DNA of 64,000 nucleotides from Rhodococcus sp. 1163 (GCF_002091985.1 NZ_MKKX01000018.1:188501-252500); one strand, 5' to 3'; numbered from the stretch's first letter, positions 27,392 to 36,073 are shown. The notes: generated by a model from the letters alone, not told the origin. A program made the numbers and translations.

Positions 27392-28810
27392 ATGGCAGGC
27401 GATCCAATCGCAGTCATCGTTGCCGTAATCGTGTCCGCTGCAGGAGCGGTGGCAGCGACAGACCTTCCCCCACAGGTCAAAGACGGCGCCCACAGCGTCG
27501 CGGCGGCCGCGGAGGACACCGGTCCAACGTTGCAGAAGCAACTCGATGACCTGCTCGGTACATTGCCCGCGCCGGCAGCCGATGTCGCGGGCACTGCCCT
27601 CGACAACGCAGCGACGGCCATCGAAGATGCAGCCGAACCGATGTTGCCCCCGAAGCCAGCAGAACCCGCCAAGCTGGAAACCGCTCCCGTTGCCGACGTT
27701 CCAGCGCCTGTTGCCGCCGCGATCTCGACGACAACCGATACGACCACTACGCCAAGCGCCTTTGCGCCCTCGGTGTTTCCCACCAACGCAGGATCGGTCC
27801 AATTCGGCGGATTGACGTACTCACTCGGGCAGATCACCAACCAAACTGCGTTCATGCCTGCCGCCGAAGCACTCAGGCGGGCGCTGTTCCCCGGTCTACC
27901 TGCGACTTTCACCGGGGTCTCGCTGTCACCGATAGGAGCGATCACCGCGTTCGTTCCGTGGCTGACCCGCGCAGGATCGATCTGTGGCGGAGTCAAAGCA
28001 CCGACGATCGCCGCGTTGTACGCAGCTGAGAACGGATTCCGGCACGGACCGACCTCACCGGTATCGGTGTCCGGTGCCCGCGGACCCGGCCAGTTCATGC
28101 CCGCCACCTGGCGCACCTACGGCAAAGATGCCGACGGCGACGGCGTAGCCGACATCAACGGCATCGCCGATTCGGTCATGGCGTCGGGAAACCTGCTCTG
28201 CGACATCAACAGTCAAGTCGAGAAGTGGAAGTCGGCCGGATTGGTCAAGGGCGACAGTCTCGACCTGACCATCGCCGGCTACAACGCCGGCGCAGGCGCG
28301 GTCCTCAAGTCCGGCGGAATGCCGTCGGGAACACCCGATTACGAGAACCAGACGAAGCCGTACGTTGCCAAGATTCGCGCGACTGAAATGCAGTTCGCCG
28401 CGATCCTGACGCCGTTCGCCGGCATCGATATTGCCGGTATCGGCGGACGAGCAGTGCAACTCGCCATGGACTACCTCGGCCTGCCGTACGTGTGGGGCGG
28501 CGGCAACATCAACGGGCCGTCCGGTGGGGGGTTCGACTGCTCGGGCTTGACGTCGTACGCGGTGTACAAGGCCTCCGGTGGCGCGGTGACGCTCCCCCGA
28601 ACCTCGGAGACCCAATGGGGTGTCGGCACCGAGATTCCGTTGCCGCTGGCTCAGCCCGGGGATCTACTGTTCGGGAACTGGCAATCCGGTGGGCCGGGGC
28701 ACGTGGCCATCTACATCGGCAATGGTCAGATGGTCCACGCCCCCACCACCGGCGATGTCGTCCGCGTCGCTCCGGTCTTCGACGGGATGAAGGCTCGTCG
28801 AGTTCTCTGA
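27392..28810 (+). CDS. Cell-wall hydrolase: lytic transglycosylase plus NlpC/P60 peptidase
   Basis: A 472-residue exported protein. The ATG at 27392 has AGGAG 8 bases upstream and opens a hydrophobic segment (IAVIVAVIVSAAGAVAA). An Ala/Pro-rich linker follows, then a transglycosylase domain (about residues 190-330) with likely catalytic Glu213 and GARGPGQFMPATW. The NlpC/P60 domain (about 355-472) has Cys383 (FDCSGL), His437 (GHVAIYIG) and His449 (HAP). One protein can thus cut both glycan and peptide, as RpfB-RipA pairs do together in mycobacteria. CRP and KstR-like boxes lie upstream. Confidence 0.93.
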   Translation: MAGDPIAVIVAVIVSAAGAVAATDLPPQVKDGAHSVAAAAEDTGPTLQKQLDDLLGTLPAPAADVAGTALDNAATAIEDAAEPMLPPKPAEPAKLETAPVADVPAPVAAAISTTTDTTTTPSAFAPSVFPTNAGSVQFGGLTYSLGQITNQTAFMPAAEALRRALFPGLPATFTGVSLSPIGAITAFVPWLTRAGSICGGVKAPTIAALYAAENGFRHGPTSPVSVSGARGPGQFMPATWRTYGKDADGDGVADINGIADSVMASGNLLCDINSQVEKWKSAGLVKGDSLDLTIAGYNAGAGAVLKSGGMPSGTPDYENQTKPYVAKIRATEMQFAAILTPFAGIDIAGIGGRAVQLAMDYLGLPYVWGGGNINGPSGGGFDCSGLTSYAVYKASGGAVTLPRTSETQWGVGTEIPLPLAQPGDLLFGNWQSGGPGHVAIYIGNGQMVHAPTTGDVVRVAPVFDGMKARRVL

Positions 28811-28869
28811 CCCGCACCGGGTAGGTTCGATTCGAGAAACGAACCCACCGGTAACAAGGAGCGACACAC

Positions 28870-29649
28870 GTGGACAATGCCGGAACCGTAGAGCCAGCGG
28901 GCTTCGACGACGCCCTGGCACCACTACCTGCCGAAGGCGAAGGGTTCGAAACCGATTGGCCGGTACGTACCGGTGATGTCGCCCCAGCCGGCCGCTTGCG
29001 TTTCGACGGCATCGCGCGCTATCTGCAGGACATCGGGTCGGACAATCTTGCAGCGACACCCCTCGGCCTCACCGATCCATTCTGGATCGTTCGGCGTACG
29101 GTCATCGACGTCCATGAACCAGTACCGTTCCCCGACCACATCCATCTGCGGCGCTGGTGTTCATCGATGTCGACGCGTTGGTCCAACATGCGGGTCTCGA
29201 TGTCGACCGGCAAAGGCGGCTCCATCGAAACCGAGGGTTTCTGGATCAGCATCAGCGCGAAGACCGGTATGCCGACACGGATCAGCGACGATGCCCTCGA
29301 CATGCTTGCACGCACCACCGATCAACATCGACTCAAATGGAAGGCATGGCTCACCGAGCCGGTGCCGCACGAGTCGGACACCGATATCCAGTTTCCGTTG
29401 CGTGCCACCGATATCGACTCGTTCGATCACGTCAACAACGCGGCATACTGGCATGCCGTCGAGGAGTTCCTGGTCGACTACCCCGATCTCGTCGCCGGAC
29501 GACACCGGGCCGTCATCGAGTACTTGTATCCGGTTCTCGGCAAAGAACAGGTCGACATTCGGCACCGTTACGAAAGTGGTTCGCTGACAGTCTGGTTCGT
29601 CGTCGACGGCGCAGTACGGACGGTCGCGAAAATTGCCCCGATCTCCTGA
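28870..29649 (+). CDS. Acyl-ACP thioesterase family protein (double hotdog)
   Basis: A 259-residue protein of two hotdog domains in tandem (about residues 20-150 and 160-259). GRLRFDGIARYLQDIGSDN and the second-half RATDIDSFDHVNNAAYWHAVEEF match acyl-ACP thioesterases, which release fatty acids from ACP. The Asp, Asn and His in DHVNNAAYWH are the usual catalytic region. The GTG start has AAGGAG 8 bases before it. Its last 27 codons overlap the convergent AMP-ligase gene. Confidence 0.9.
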   Translation: MDNAGTVEPAGFDDALAPLPAEGEGFETDWPVRTGDVAPAGRLRFDGIARYLQDIGSDNLAATPLGLTDPFWIVRRTVIDVHEPVPFPDHIHLRRWCSSMSTRWSNMRVSMSTGKGGSIETEGFWISISAKTGMPTRISDDALDMLARTTDQHRLKWKAWLTEPVPHESDTDIQFPLRATDIDSFDHVNNAAYWHAVEEFLVDYPDLVAGRHRAVIEYLYPVLGKEQVDIRHRYESGSLTVWFVVDGAVRTVAKIAPIS

Positions 29650-31106
29650 CGATCGACCTTACCCCGCGGCGTCCGCGGCAACTGCTCGAGCGTCAGAATC
29701 TGCACCGGAATACTAGGGCTCGGTAGCTCTCGACGCAGGTGCCGCCAGATCTCGGCGGTGGACGGCGGGTTCGCACCTTCCACGATCACCACCGCTGGAA
29801 CTTCCCCCATACGAACGTCCGGGACTCCGACGCACGCTGCCTCCACAATGCCAGGAATCGCGGTGAGCGCGGACTCGATGGGAGCCAACTCCACATTCAA
29901 ACCCGCACGAATCAGAATGTCGGTGTCCCTGCCGAGTAACGTCAACTGCCTTCCCTCGAGACTCCCCATGTCCCCCAGATTCCCACCGCCCGCCGGATTT
30001 TCACCGCCCGCCAAGTTTTCACCGCTCGCCAAGTTTTCACCGCCCGACAGGTTTTCACCGCTCCCGAGTCTCCCTCGGTCCCCCACGGTCATCCACCCGT
30101 CGACGGGGCCGCCGGTCACACCATCCTCGGTCAGGTAGCCGTCGAACAGCATGTCGCTGCGCACGTGGACGATCGAATCCCTGATCTCCGAATCCCTGAT
30201 CTCGATGTCGACGCCGTCGAACAATGTCCCCGGTCCCGGGTCGATACCGCGGTCGAAGGAGACGAAACTCAACTCCGACGCTCCGTAGAAGTGCACGAGC
30301 GAGGCATTCGGGAGTGCTTCCTGCAGCGCCGATCTGCCTGAGGACGGCCACCGCGCCGCGCTGGACAGCACTTCGCGCACACTCGGCACCGGGCCGATTC
30401 CGGACCGGACCACATCCCAGGCAATTGTCGGCACCGAATACAGGTGTGTCGCGCCGCTGGAAAGCGAACTGTCCACCGGTCGGACGTCGACGATCGCGCC
30501 GCGGGTGAGTCCGTGCAGCGCACCGTAGAGAAAGTGCGTGTGGTCGAGTACGCCCGGCGTCGCCACGCGGTCACCCGCGCGGATGTCGAAGGTCGAGTCG
30601 GAACGGTCGAGGGTACGGGCCCAGGATCGTTGATCGCGGACGAACAGTTTGGGTTCCCCCGTCGTGCCCGAGGTGATTCCGATGAGAAGTTCACTGTCTT
30701 CGTCGGCAGCGCCATGCGCCAGAACACCCTGGACCTGGATGCTGTCGACAGACGTCGGGGCCGCGGCGCCCATCCTCCGCAACCGCGCATGCTGATTCGG
30801 TGCTGCCAGAACGACATCGGGTCGCGTCAGAGACAGCACGCGCGCGAACTGCTCGGGCAGCAAGTGACGATGCAGAAGCACCACACCGATTCCCGACGAC
30901 ATCGCCGCTGTCACGGCTACGAGCGATCCGATGTCCGACGTCGGGAGCACAGCCACTCTTCGCATTCCCGACATGCCGGCCGCCGCGGCTGTGACCAGCT
31001 CACCGAACTCGCCGTACGTCACTGCGCCTCCACTGTCGACGACGGCAAGCGAGGAAGGTTTGTCGCGGATATACTGCGCGATCCGACCGGTCAGTAGTTC
31101 GCTCAC
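29568..31106 (-). CDS. AMP-forming acyl-CoA ligase (ANL superfamily), last gene of the biotin operon
   Basis: A 512-residue adenylate-forming enzyme. TSGTTGEPK (from residue 145) is the phosphate loop, FYGASELS (273-280) the A5 motif, and VGDRG (341-345) the A7 motif. GRDTD (392-396) is the hinge and Lys483 in LPRTPRGK the catalytic lysine, so both subdomains are complete. Between A7 and the hinge sits a repeat insert (about residues 348-377, GGENLA hexamers) not normal for the family. GTG start, 9 bp after the EcfT stop. Substrate unknown; being in the bioY operon suggests a pimelate-like or biotin-related carboxylate. Confidence 0.88.
   Translation of the reverse strand: MSELLTGRIAQYIRDKPSSLAVVDSGGAVTYGEFGELVTAAAAGMSGMRRVAVLPTSDIGSLVAVTAAMSSGIGVVLLHRHLLPEQFARVLSLTRPDVVLAAPNQHARLRRMGAAAPTSVDSIQVQGVLAHGAADEDSELLIGITSGTTGEPKLFVRDQRSWARTLDRSDSTFDIRAGDRVATPGVLDHTHFLYGALHGLTRGAIVDVRPVDSSLSSGATHLYSVPTIAWDVVRSGIGPVPSVREVLSSAARWPSSGRSALQEALPNASLVHFYGASELSFVSFDRGIDPGPGTLFDGVDIEIRDSEIRDSIVHVRSDMLFDGYLTEDGVTGGPVDGWMTVGDRGRLGSGENLSGGENLASGENLAGGENPAGGGNLGDMGSLEGRQLTLLGRDTDILIRAGLNVELAPIESALTAIPGIVEAACVGVPDVRMGEVPAVVIVEGANPPSTAEIWRHLRRELPSPSIPVQILTLEQLPRTPRGKVDRQEIGAIFATVRTAPSTTNQTVSEPLS
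29983..30060. repeat. 18-bp tandem repeat inside the CoA-ligase gene
   Basis: About four units of TCACCGCCCGCCAAGTTT with small changes encode the GGENLA-type hexapeptides. They lie between the nucleotide-binding subdomain and the hinge, a surface position where length changes could be tolerated. Confidence 0.9.
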
Positions 31107-31115
31107 TGGAGGACC

Positions 31116-31718
31116 TCAGTCATCGTCGACGCCCCGCGCGACGAGAGCATCGCCCATCGCGTCCGCGGTTCGCAGCGCACGGACGAGGACGGGCGTCACG
31201 AGCGCAGTCATGGACCATTGCAGGCCCCGCGCTTTCCGTGCCTCGGCGACCTCGTGCACGATCGTCGCGAGAATGGGAATGCACCTGATGGCCAGGGCGA
31301 GCATGAGGCCGATCCGGTCGGGGTCGACGCCGAATCTGCGTAGCGGCCCCAGAGCGCGGGTGACGGTGTCGAGCATGTCGGTCACGCGTGTGGTGAGCGT
31401 GACCAGCGCGGCCAATGCCACCGAGATCAGCAGAACGCCGCACACCACGACAGCACGAGCGGGAGAGGTGATGATCACCTGGAAGACGCCGATGATCAGC
31501 AGCATCCAGATGATCGGGCGCAGTTGGGCGAGAGCAACTTTCACAGGTATCCGAGCAAGAAGGAACAGTGCCGCGACCAGTGCAGCGACGATCCCGACCT
31601 GAATCGGTGTTCGGACCACGACGGTCGCGGTGACGATCGAGATGATGAGCAGGAGCAGCTTCACCCACGCAGGCAATCGGTGCAGGAACGACGTCCCCGG
31701 CCGATACAGGCCGATCAT
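31116..31718 (-). CDS. bioN: ECF transporter T-component (BioN/EcfT)
   Basis: A 200-residue membrane protein with about five hydrophobic helices and the two cytosolic coupling motifs of EcfT: ARKARG in the first coupling helix (about residues 164-169) and ARG near the end (ALVARGVDDD). These arginines bind the ATPase grooves. It overlaps the ATPase gene by 4 bp and shares the operon with bioY, so it is best read as the biotin-dedicated BioN. Substrate assignment comes from the BioY context. Confidence 0.9.
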   Translation of the reverse strand: MIGLYRPGTSFLHRLPAWVKLLLLIISIVTATVVVRTPIQVGIVAALVAALFLLARIPVKVALAQLRPIIWMLLIIGVFQVIITSPARAVVVCGVLLISVALAALVTLTTRVTDMLDTVTRALGPLRRFGVDPDRIGLMLALAIRCIPILATIVHEVAEARKARGLQWSMTALVTPVLVRALRTADAMGDALVARGVDDD

Positions 31719-32395
31719 TCGACGAGTTCCCGATATGCCGGAACCGCATCCTTCGGGGCGCCGTCGAACGCGACGAGCCCGTCGTCGATGACGATGACGC
31801 GCTCGAAGCTGTCCAGCAGCGCCAAATGATGCGTCACGACGATCACTTGCTGATCCATCGAATCGAGTGCCTCGGCGACGACGCGGGCATTGCGCAGATC
31901 GAGGAGCGTCGTCGGCTCGTCGGCAATGACGACCTCGGGGCGCCGGATGAGGACGGCTCCGATCGCCAGGAGCTGTTTCTGCCCGCCGGACAACAGATGG
32001 GACGGATGCTCTGCGTGGCGGTCGAGACGGAATCGCACCAGGATCTCGTGCACACGTTCAGCGATCTCTGCCTTGCTCAGTCCCGAACGGCGCAGCGAGA
32101 ACGCGAGATCCTCCGAAACAGTAGGCATGACGATCTGAGTATCGGGATCGGTGAAGACGAAGCCGACCTTCTTACGGACCTGCGCGCCCTTCTTGGATGC
32201 GTCCACACCGTCGACGGTCACCGTTCCCGACGTCGGCGCCAACAGGCCGTTGATCATCCGAGCCAGCGTCGACTTACCCGAGCCGTTGGAACCGATGATC
32301 CCCACACGCCGCTCACTGAACCGAAGGTCGATGCCGCGCAACACCTCACGATCACCGAACGCATGCTTGACACCCTCGAACACAACTTCACTCAC
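31715..32395 (-). CDS. bioM: ECF transporter ATPase (BioM/EcfA)
   Basis: A 227-residue ABC ATPase with Walker A GSNGSGKST, a Q-loop region, signature LSGGQKQ, Walker B VVIADEPTTLLD and the H-loop VVTHH. A single ATPase gene suggests a BioMNY-type homodimer. The start is a GTG at 32395 that overlaps the thiolase stop by 4 bp (GTGA). It powers import of the vitamin bound by BioY. Confidence 0.92.
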   Translation of the reverse strand: MSEVVFEGVKHAFGDREVLRGIDLRFSERRVGIIGSNGSGKSTLARMINGLLAPTSGTVTVDGVDASKKGAQVRKKVGFVFTDPDTQIVMPTVSEDLAFSLRRSGLSKAEIAERVHEILVRFRLDRHAEHPSHLLSGGQKQLLAIGAVLIRRPEVVIADEPTTLLDLRNARVVAEALDSMDQQVIVVTHHLALLDSFERVIVIDDGLVAFDGAPKDAVPAYRELVE

Positions 32396-33519
32396 CACGC
32401 ACGCTCCACGATCATCGCAATCCCTTGTCCGCCGCCGATGGCGCACGCAGCCAGCCCCAACTCGGGGCCGCCGTCAGCCAGCATCTGAGATGCCATGCGC
32501 ACCAACAGAATTGCGCCCGATGCCCCCCACGGATGACCCATCGCTATGGCGCCACCCTGCGGGCACAGTAGGTTCTCATCCAGCCCCAGTTCGTCCGACA
32601 CCGCGAGTACCACCGACGCGAAAGCCTCGGTGATCTCCACGACTCCCACGTCGGACAGGGCGACGCCCGTTCGACGCAACACCTTCTCGATAGCGGGAAC
32701 CGGCCCGAGGCCGGGCAACGCCGGATCCGAGCCGGCGACGGCCGCGCCCAGAACACGCAGCGCTGGAAGGCCTTTCGCACGCGATTCGGTGGTGACTGCG
32801 AGCGCCGCTGCGCCATCGGAGATCCCGCACGAGTTACCGGCCGTACCGGTACCCGACGGCGAGAAACTCGGGCGAAGCCGCGCCAGCCGTTCGGCGGTCA
32901 TATTCGATCTGATGCGCTGATCTCGCTCGATCCCGGCGACCGGCACGATCTCGGAAGTGAAATCGGATTCGGCGGCAAGCCGATGTGACCGTGCGGCATA
33001 CCCGTCCAGGCGAACACGGTCGATACCTCGAAGGCGAGCAAGATCGTCGGCAGCGACGCCCATGTCCGGGTCCTCGAAGCCGTCGGGTGCAAAGGGCGCA
33101 CGGGTGTAGCGAACTGGTTCCGACCCCGCCTGCGGTGGCCAGAACCGCCACGGTGCGGTACTCGCCGATTCGACTCCGCCCGCAAGGATCACGCTCTCGT
33201 CACCGCTGCGCACCCGCATCGCGGCCTGCATCACCGCTTCGAGCCCCGAACCGCACTGCCGATCGACCGTCACCCCCGGCACCTCGACGCCGAGGCCGGC
33301 GCTCAGCGCTGCAATACGGGCCGGATCGCCACCAGGCCCGAGACAATTGCCGAGAACCACGTCGTCCACTGCGTCCTCGCACCCCGATTCACGCAACGAC
33401 GCCAACACTGCCCGCAACACCGGAGCAGCGAGGTCGGTCGTCGTCAGATCGGCAAACCCGTGACCGGCTGTACCGATCGGGGTCCGCCACGGAGCGACGA
33501 GAACTGGAGCGGAGGTCAT
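32392..33519 (-). CDS. Thiolase family enzyme embedded in the biotin operon
   Basis: A 375-residue thiolase. Cys89 (DRQCGSG) is the acylated nucleophile, His329 (MGHPWGASG) and Cys359 (CAIGGGQG) the other catalytic residues. The usual NEAF motif is TEAF at 297-300, so the Asn that positions the catalytic water is Thr. Thiolases split 3-ketoacyl-CoA or run the reverse Claisen step; the direction here is unknown. It overlaps both neighbours by 4 bp. Sitting between a CoA ligase and the ECF genes it probably acts on the same acyl chain that the ligases activate. Confidence 0.9.
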   Translation of the reverse strand: MTSAPVLVAPWRTPIGTAGHGFADLTTTDLAAPVLRAVLASLRESGCEDAVDDVVLGNCLGPGGDPARIAALSAGLGVEVPGVTVDRQCGSGLEAVMQAAMRVRSGDESVILAGGVESASTAPWRFWPPQAGSEPVRYTRAPFAPDGFEDPDMGVAADDLARLRGIDRVRLDGYAARSHRLAAESDFTSEIVPVAGIERDQRIRSNMTAERLARLRPSFSPSGTGTAGNSCGISDGAAALAVTTESRAKGLPALRVLGAAVAGSDPALPGLGPVPAIEKVLRRTGVALSDVGVVEITEAFASVVLAVSDELGLDENLLCPQGGAIAMGHPWGASGAILLVRMASQMLADGGPELGLAACAIGGGQGIAMIVERAW

Positions 33520-34622
33520 GAGATCGAGTCTGTCACCCGCGCACGGGCGATCTTGCCGCTACCGGTGCGAGGCAGAGCGGGGACGACGATCCAGCGCCTG
33601 GGCACGGCTTCACGAAACAAGCGTCCGCGGGCCTCGGCTTTGACGGAATCCACGTCCGCCCCGTCGTGAAGCTCCACAACGGCAGTCACCGTCGCACCGA
33701 GCACCGAATGCGGCGTTCCGACGACAGCCGAAGCTCGAACACCATCGATCGAATCCAGCACCAACTCGACGTCCTCCGCGATCACCGTAGTTCCGCCCAC
33801 GTTGACCGCGGCATCACCGCGCCCGCGTACGACGAGCTGCCGATTCGGCCCGAGCTCGGCCAGGTCTCCGACACCGAACCACTCCGGAGCTCCGAGGACC
33901 CGATACGGCGACCGCACGAACAGAAGCCCGTCGCGAACCTCCGCTTCGAGGCCAGCGAGCAAAGTCAACGGTTCAGGCACCCGACGCGCAGCGACCAAGG
34001 ACAGCTCCGCCGCCCCGTAGTACTCGACGAGGTCGATACCGTGCGCGCGTTCCTGCGCTCCCGCATCCAGAGCCGTACCGGCCACGACGGCGAGGCGAAG
34101 CGCCGGTGCTCGATCGAGGAGATCGCGAAGGACCGCTGGGACGGCATGAGCCACCGTCGCACTCCCGCTGTCGTCTGTGACACAGGCACCGATCCACAGA
34201 GCATGAACGGCCGCGAACAAGTGCATCGTGGCGTGCAACGGACCGGTGACCAACACTCGATCAGCAGCGGTGATGCCGGCAATCGAGGTGAACTCGGCGA
34301 AGCTGTCGGTCCACGACGCAGCAGTACGAGCCAGCGCGCGCGGCCTGCCGGTCGAACCCGAAGTCGCAACGAGCAGGAACGCGTCGGGATCCACGTTCCC
34401 GTGGACCGGCCTGGCGTCCGGATTCTCCACTCGCACCGTTGCTCCCTGACTCGCTGCGGCGAACACGCAGATCAGGGCATCGGGAAGGTCCAACTCCGAC
34501 GCGTCGTGCATCCGAGACTCGGGCCATTTTTCGACGGCGGCGTCGAGCTGTTGGTAGGTGAGGGCTCGCCCGTTCCAGTCGATCGCGAGCGAAGACCCGC
34601 GCCCGCCCAGAAGCAGACTCAC
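33516..34622 (-). CDS. Short AMP-forming acyl-CoA ligase (MenE-like size)
   Basis: A 368-residue ANL enzyme, about 130 residues shorter than most. All core motifs are kept: TSGSTGRPR (from residue 87), YYGAAELS (201-208), VGDLAEL (251-257), GRGD (267-270) and Lys357 in LPRTGSGK. The missing part is at the N-terminus, as in MenE-like enzymes, so it is likely active. GTG start overlapping the bioY stop by 4 bp. Paired with the 512-residue ligase in one operon, it may activate a different chain length or another intermediate. Substrate unknown. Confidence 0.88.
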   Translation of the reverse strand: MSLLLGGRGSSLAIDWNGRALTYQQLDAAVEKWPESRMHDASELDLPDALICVFAAASQGATVRVENPDARPVHGNVDPDAFLLVATSGSTGRPRALARTAASWTDSFAEFTSIAGITAADRVLVTGPLHATMHLFAAVHALWIGACVTDDSGSATVAHAVPAVLRDLLDRAPALRLAVVAGTALDAGAQERAHGIDLVEYYGAAELSLVAARRVPEPLTLLAGLEAEVRDGLLFVRSPYRVLGAPEWFGVGDLAELGPNRQLVVRGRGDAAVNVGGTTVIAEDVELVLDSIDGVRASAVVGTPHSVLGATVTAVVELHDGADVDSVKAEARGRLFREAVPRRWIVVPALPRTGSGKIARARVTDSIS

Positions 34623-35236
34623 GAACGAATCAAACCGGGATACGCTCGGTGCACACTTTTGGCGACCACGGCGCCGATGACGACCTTGACCAGGTCACCA
34701 GGGATGAATGCGAAGTTGGTGGAGATCGCGCCCCACACGCCGATGTCGGTGCGCAGCAACAGGCCGATCGTGCCGAAAATGTAGATGATCACGATCGCGC
34801 CGAGGGCGTTGATCGCGAGACCGAGTGCTATCGGATATTTCGGGAGGATGCGGGCCGTCAGCAGGCCGATGACGAACGCCGCCGGGATCCACCCGATGAG
34901 ATATCCGGCGCTGGGGCCCGCGAGTGCTGTAAGACCGGTGCGACCACCGGACAGCAGAGGCAGACCGATGAGAGTCAGCGCGATGAACACCACGACGGCC
35001 GCCGTGCCCTTGCGGGCACCGAGGATCGCACCGGCGAGGATGACGCCGAGGGTTTGGAGCGTGATGGGAACGCCACTGAAACCCACCGTGATTGCGCCGG
35101 GGAGTCCCAGGGCGGCCAGCAGCGCGGCGAAGACGGCGATCTGCGCCATGTCCCGTGCCGAGATCCTTACCTTGGAACCGGACACTGCTTCGGAACTGGA
35201 CGCTGCCGAGCTCTGTGCACCTTCGAGACCTGCCAT
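34619..35236 (-). CDS. bioY: Biotin transporter S-component BioY
   Basis: A 205-residue membrane protein with about six helices. The N-terminal RDMAQIAVFAALLAALGLPG and the signature GVPITLQTLGVILAGAILGARKG are diagnostic for BioY, which binds biotin with high affinity for ECF import. The ATG at 35236 has AGGAG 6 bases upstream. It is first in a six-gene operon that also contains its T-component and ATPase. The BioQ-like palindrome 23 bp upstream supports repression by biotin. Confidence 0.97.
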   Translation of the reverse strand: MAGLEGAQSSAASSSEAVSGSKVRISARDMAQIAVFAALLAALGLPGAITVGFSGVPITLQTLGVILAGAILGARKGTAAVVVFIALTLIGLPLLSGGRTGLTALAGPSAGYLIGWIPAAFVIGLLTARILPKYPIALGLAINALGAIVIIYIFGTIGLLLRTDIGVWGAISTNFAFIPGDLVKVVIGAVVAKSVHRAYPGLIRS

Positions 35237-35258
35237 GACGACTCCTTGTGAGCGCAAA

Positions 35259-35275
35259 CTTGAACGGCGTTCAAG
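35259..35275. promoter_or_regulatory. BioQ-type operator upstream of bioY
   Basis: CTTGAAC-GGC-GTTCAAG is a perfect 7-3-7 inverted repeat. It contains TGAAC-N3-GTTCA, the form of the actinobacterial biotin repressor BioQ box. It lies 23 bp upstream of bioY and 89 bp from the divergent phosphatase, so it may overlap both promoters. It ties the ligase/thiolase genes to biotin status. No bioQ gene is in the window. Confidence 0.8.
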
Positions 35276-35363
35276 GTAGCAGGTGCGCACCCTGTGGTCT
35301 GCATCGCGACCTCCGCTGCGCAAGCATATGGATGTGGTGGCCCCGGCCCGATACGGTGGATCG

Positions 35364-35873
35364 ATGGCCGAACTGCGCACCCTCGTACTCATGCGACATG
35401 GTAAATCCGGCTACCCGGAAGGGACGCCGGATCACGATCGCCCCCTCGCAGATCGTGGTCGGCGCGAGGCAACACTCGCAGGCCGCTGGATAGCCGAGAA
35501 CGTCGGCAACATCGACGCCGTCATTTGCTCCACTGCCACCCGCACCCGAGAAACCTTGATCGCGACGGGCATCGATGCGCCGGTGAGATTCGAACAACGG
35601 ATCTACGGCGGCTCCCCCGAAGAAATTTTCGAGGAAATCGCGCTGACCGAAGCTGCCGTTTCGACCCTGCTCATCGTTGGACACGCACCCGGAATACCCT
35701 GGACGGCACTGGAACTGGCGTCGAAAAACGAGTCCTCGGCAATCGATGCCATCAACGTGAAGTTTCCGACATCAGCTATCGCCGTGCTGACCACTGCAGC
35801 GCCGTGGGCCGATCTCGGGCCGGGCATGGCCTCGCTCACGCAGTTCCATGTGCCCCGAGAAACGACGGACTAG
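35364..35873 (+). CDS. SixA-like histidine phosphatase
   Basis: A 169-residue member of the histidine phosphatase superfamily. LVLMRHGKSGYP (about residues 6-17) has the catalytic RHG, STATRTRET the second Arg, and LLIVGHAPGI the second His. Small proteins of this type (SixA) remove phosphate from phosphohistidine or small substrates. ATG 35364 opens the conserved region; an earlier in-frame ATG at 35283 would cross the bioY promoter region. Its TAG stop overlaps the next gene's stop (CTAG). Confidence 0.9.
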   Translation: MAELRTLVLMRHGKSGYPEGTPDHDRPLADRGRREATLAGRWIAENVGNIDAVICSTATRTRETLIATGIDAPVRFEQRIYGGSPEEIFEEIALTEAAVSTLLIVGHAPGIPWTALELASKNESSAIDAINVKFPTSAIAVLTTAAPWADLGPGMASLTQFHVPRETTD

Positions 35874-36073
35874 CTGCGCAACTTGGCGACGACCAGGCCG
35901 ACGACGCCGATCGCGAGAAGTAGAACCACTGCGGTTCCGAACCCGGCGAGCCACCACACGAGCCCGAAAACGACCAAGGCAGGCGCCGCAGCGATCACCG
36001 CGATCAGCGGGTTCTCACGCACTGTCTCGAGCGCGGATTGTGCATGAACTCTGTCCAGCTTCTTGCCTGCCAT
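35870..36073 (-). CDS. Small two-helix membrane protein, unknown function
   Basis: A 67-residue product with a basic N-terminus (MAGKKLDRVHAQSALETVRENP) and two hydrophobic helices (about residues 24-42 and 45-63). GGAGAGG lies a few bases before the ATG at 36073. Not a family I recognise by name. It is convergent with the phosphatase and 55 bp downstream of the flavin monooxygenase on the same strand. Confidence 0.75.
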   Translation of the reverse strand: MAGKKLDRVHAQSALETVRENPLIAVIAAAPALVVFGLVWWLAGFGTAVVLLLAIGVVGLVVAKLRS

